This document shows positions 6,135 through 6,876 of a DNA stretch of 6,876 bases, one piece after another. The notes beneath the pieces are model-generated. The model ran no database searches, was not told where the DNA came from, and was given only the letters and a program-made list of their open reading frames with translations. The stretch spans positions 1-6,876 of the forward strand of contig QMNH01000053.1 of the NCBI GenBank assembly GCA_003647675.1, given 5' to 3'. Made by a program: the position numbers and the translations under genes. Numbering within the stretch: position 1 is the first letter of the stretch; the number at the start of each line of letters is the position of its first letter. This DNA is from Candidatus Falkowiibacteriota bacterium (GTDB taxonomy: Bacteria > Patescibacteriota > Patescibacteriia > Patescibacteriales > UBA12075).

Positions 6135-6716
6135 ATGCAAAATACGTTAAAAAACCTGGCCACAGCCTTTATTGGCGAATCCCAGGCCAGAAATCGCTAT
6201 ACTATTTACGCCAAAATAGCCAAAAAAGAAGGCTATGAGCAGATGTCGGAAATTTTCATGCAAACCGCAGAGCAGGAGCTTGAGCACGCTAAATGGCTGA
6301 TGCGTTTAATTAATGAATTAGAAGAAAAAATTGGCATAAAACAGGAAATTAAAGTTAATGCCGAAGTGCCGGCCAATATCGGCAAGACCGCGGAAAATCT
6401 AAAAGCGGCTATTGACGGCGAACATTATGAACATTCGGAAATGTACCCGAATTTCACGGCCGAAGCCGAAGCCGAGGGATTGCCGGAAATCGCGAGCCGT
6501 CTGAAAGCAATCGCGCGCGCTGAAGCCCACCATGAAGAGCGCTATAAAAAACTGTTAAGCCAGCTGGAAACCGGTTCGGTTTTTAAAAAGGATAGTGAAA
6601 CTGCCTGGGTGTGCCGCAAATGCGGCTATGAGTATAGCGGCCCGGAAGCGCCTCCTAAGTGCCCGGCCTGCGGGCATCCGCAAAGTTATTATCAGGTTAA
6701 ATGCGAAAATTATTAG
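6135..6716 (+). CDS. rbr: Rubrerythrin
   Basis: This cytoplasmic diiron peroxidase reduces hydrogen peroxide to water with electrons passed through its own rubredoxin domain. It has the usual length (193 aa) and order: a ferritin-like four-helix domain at 1-140, then rubredoxin at about 157-188. Candidate diiron ligands are E15 (GESQAR), E48 and H51 (EQELEHAKW), E96 and E99 (DGEHYEHSEMYP), and E130 and H133 (RAEAHHEERY). The rubredoxin iron ligands are C160 and C163 (WVCRKCGY) and C176 and C179 (CPACGHP). ATG 6135 gives the standard start, with NLATAFIGESQARNRY a few residues in. The gene is GC-richer than its neighbours: by hand count 143 of 300 bases in 6241-6540 are G or C. It is preceded by a candidate promoter and heptamer repeats rather than a ribosome binding site, and followed 68 bases later by dfx, its natural partner in superoxide and peroxide removal. 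Confidence 0.97.
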   Translation: MQNTLKNLATAFIGESQARNRYTIYAKIAKKEGYEQMSEIFMQTAEQELEHAKWLMRLINELEEKIGIKQEIKVNAEVPANIGKTAENLKAAIDGEHYEHSEMYPNFTAEAEAEGLPEIASRLKAIARAEAHHEERYKKLLSQLETGSVFKKDSETAWVCRKCGYEYSGPEAPPKCPACGHPQSYYQVKCENY

Positions 6717-6721
6717 AAAAA

Positions 6722-6767
6722 TTTTTAATTTTTAATTTTTAAATAATTTTTAATTTACAATTTTTAA
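6722..6767. repeat. Tandem and interspersed TTTTTAA heptamers between rbr and dfx
   Basis: Three perfect tandem copies of TTTTTAA occupy 6722-6742, with two further copies at 6747-6753 and 6761-6767. They fill most of the 68-base spacer between rubrerythrin and desulfoferrodoxin. The region is almost pure A and T and has no GC stem, so a classical terminator is not supported. Confidence 0.65.
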
Positions 6768-6784
6768 AGATTGTTTTTAGACTC

Positions 6785-6876
6785 ATGACTAAATTAAACC
6801 AAGTGTATAAATGTAATGTTTGCGGCAATATAACTGAGGTCCTGCATACCGGCGCCGGCGAACTGGTTTGCTGCGG
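6785..6876 (+). CDS. dfx: Desulfoferrodoxin (superoxide reductase), N-terminal part, cut by the window edge
   Basis: Only the first 30 codons and two bases are present. They encode the desulforedoxin-like domain that opens desulfoferrodoxins: VYKCNVCGN with C10 and C13, then [11 protein letters not shown] with the adjacent C29 and C30, the four cysteines of the FeS4 centre. In the full family this is followed by a neelaredoxin domain with a His4-Cys iron site that reduces superoxide to hydrogen peroxide; that part is outside the window and its presence is inferred. The start is ATG 6785, three residues before the conserved LNQVYKC segment. No ribosome binding site is seen in the AT-rich leader. 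Position downstream of rbr on the same strand fits the common pairing of the two enzymes in anaerobes. A stand-alone desulforedoxin cannot be excluded from this fragment. Confidence 0.93.
   Translation, partial: MTKLNQVYKCNVCGNITEVLHTGAGELVCC

Noticed and set aside
1..6876. Recoded TGA (code 25), as in some CPR lineages
   Set aside because: No gene ends in TGA, but none contains an in-frame TGA either, and every protein is full length in the standard code; the sample is too small to mean anything.

Overview
The window reads as a piece of a low-GC bacterial genome with compact, same-strand genes. All six complete or near-complete genes and the partial last gene lie on the + strand. The gene set suggests an uncultivated, anaerobic or microaerophilic lineage, most likely of the Candidate Phyla Radiation (Patescibacteria). 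Three points support this: a MacAB-type exporter whose adaptor carries an unusually long helical region, oxygen defence by rubrerythrin and desulfoferrodoxin, and very AT-rich spacers. The placement is an inference from style and gene content; no rRNA or other marker is present. All visible stops are TAA or TAG and no coding frame needs a recoded codon.

Bases 1-3874 hold a three-gene tripartite exporter: a membrane-anchored HlyD/MacA-like adaptor (613 aa from its first usable start, possibly cut at the left edge), a MacB/LolD-type ATPase and a MacB-type FtsX-domain permease. The spacers are 33 and 62 bases and the unit ends at a plausible intrinsic terminator (3897-3933). Bases 3875-4155 hold no gene. 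They contain that terminator, then a 159-bp near-palindromic, MITE-like element (3962-4120) flanked by a 6-bp direct repeat, and a -10-like TATAAT that touches the right-hand copy of the repeat.

Bases 4156-6876 look like an oxygen-damage region. The genes are a secreted and membrane-anchored protein with an EF-hand-like loop, two copies of a helical repeat and a histidine-rich three-helix membrane domain (DUF4405-like); formamidopyrimidine-DNA glycosylase (mutM/fpg), 7 bases downstream; rubrerythrin (rbr); and the first 30 codons of desulfoferrodoxin (dfx), cut by the right edge. Known functions fit together: desulfoferrodoxin reduces superoxide to peroxide, rubrerythrin reduces peroxide to water, and Fpg excises oxidised purines. 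The membrane protein may bind heme and take part in electron transfer, but that is inference.

The most unusual patterns are outside the genes. Three of the six intergenic spacers carry degenerate tandem repeats with the same 7-bp period but different units (NNNCGAA, TTTTTAG with CTAWAAG, and TTTTTAA), and a separate spacer carries the palindromic element. None of the six internal start codons has a convincing Shine-Dalgarno sequence.
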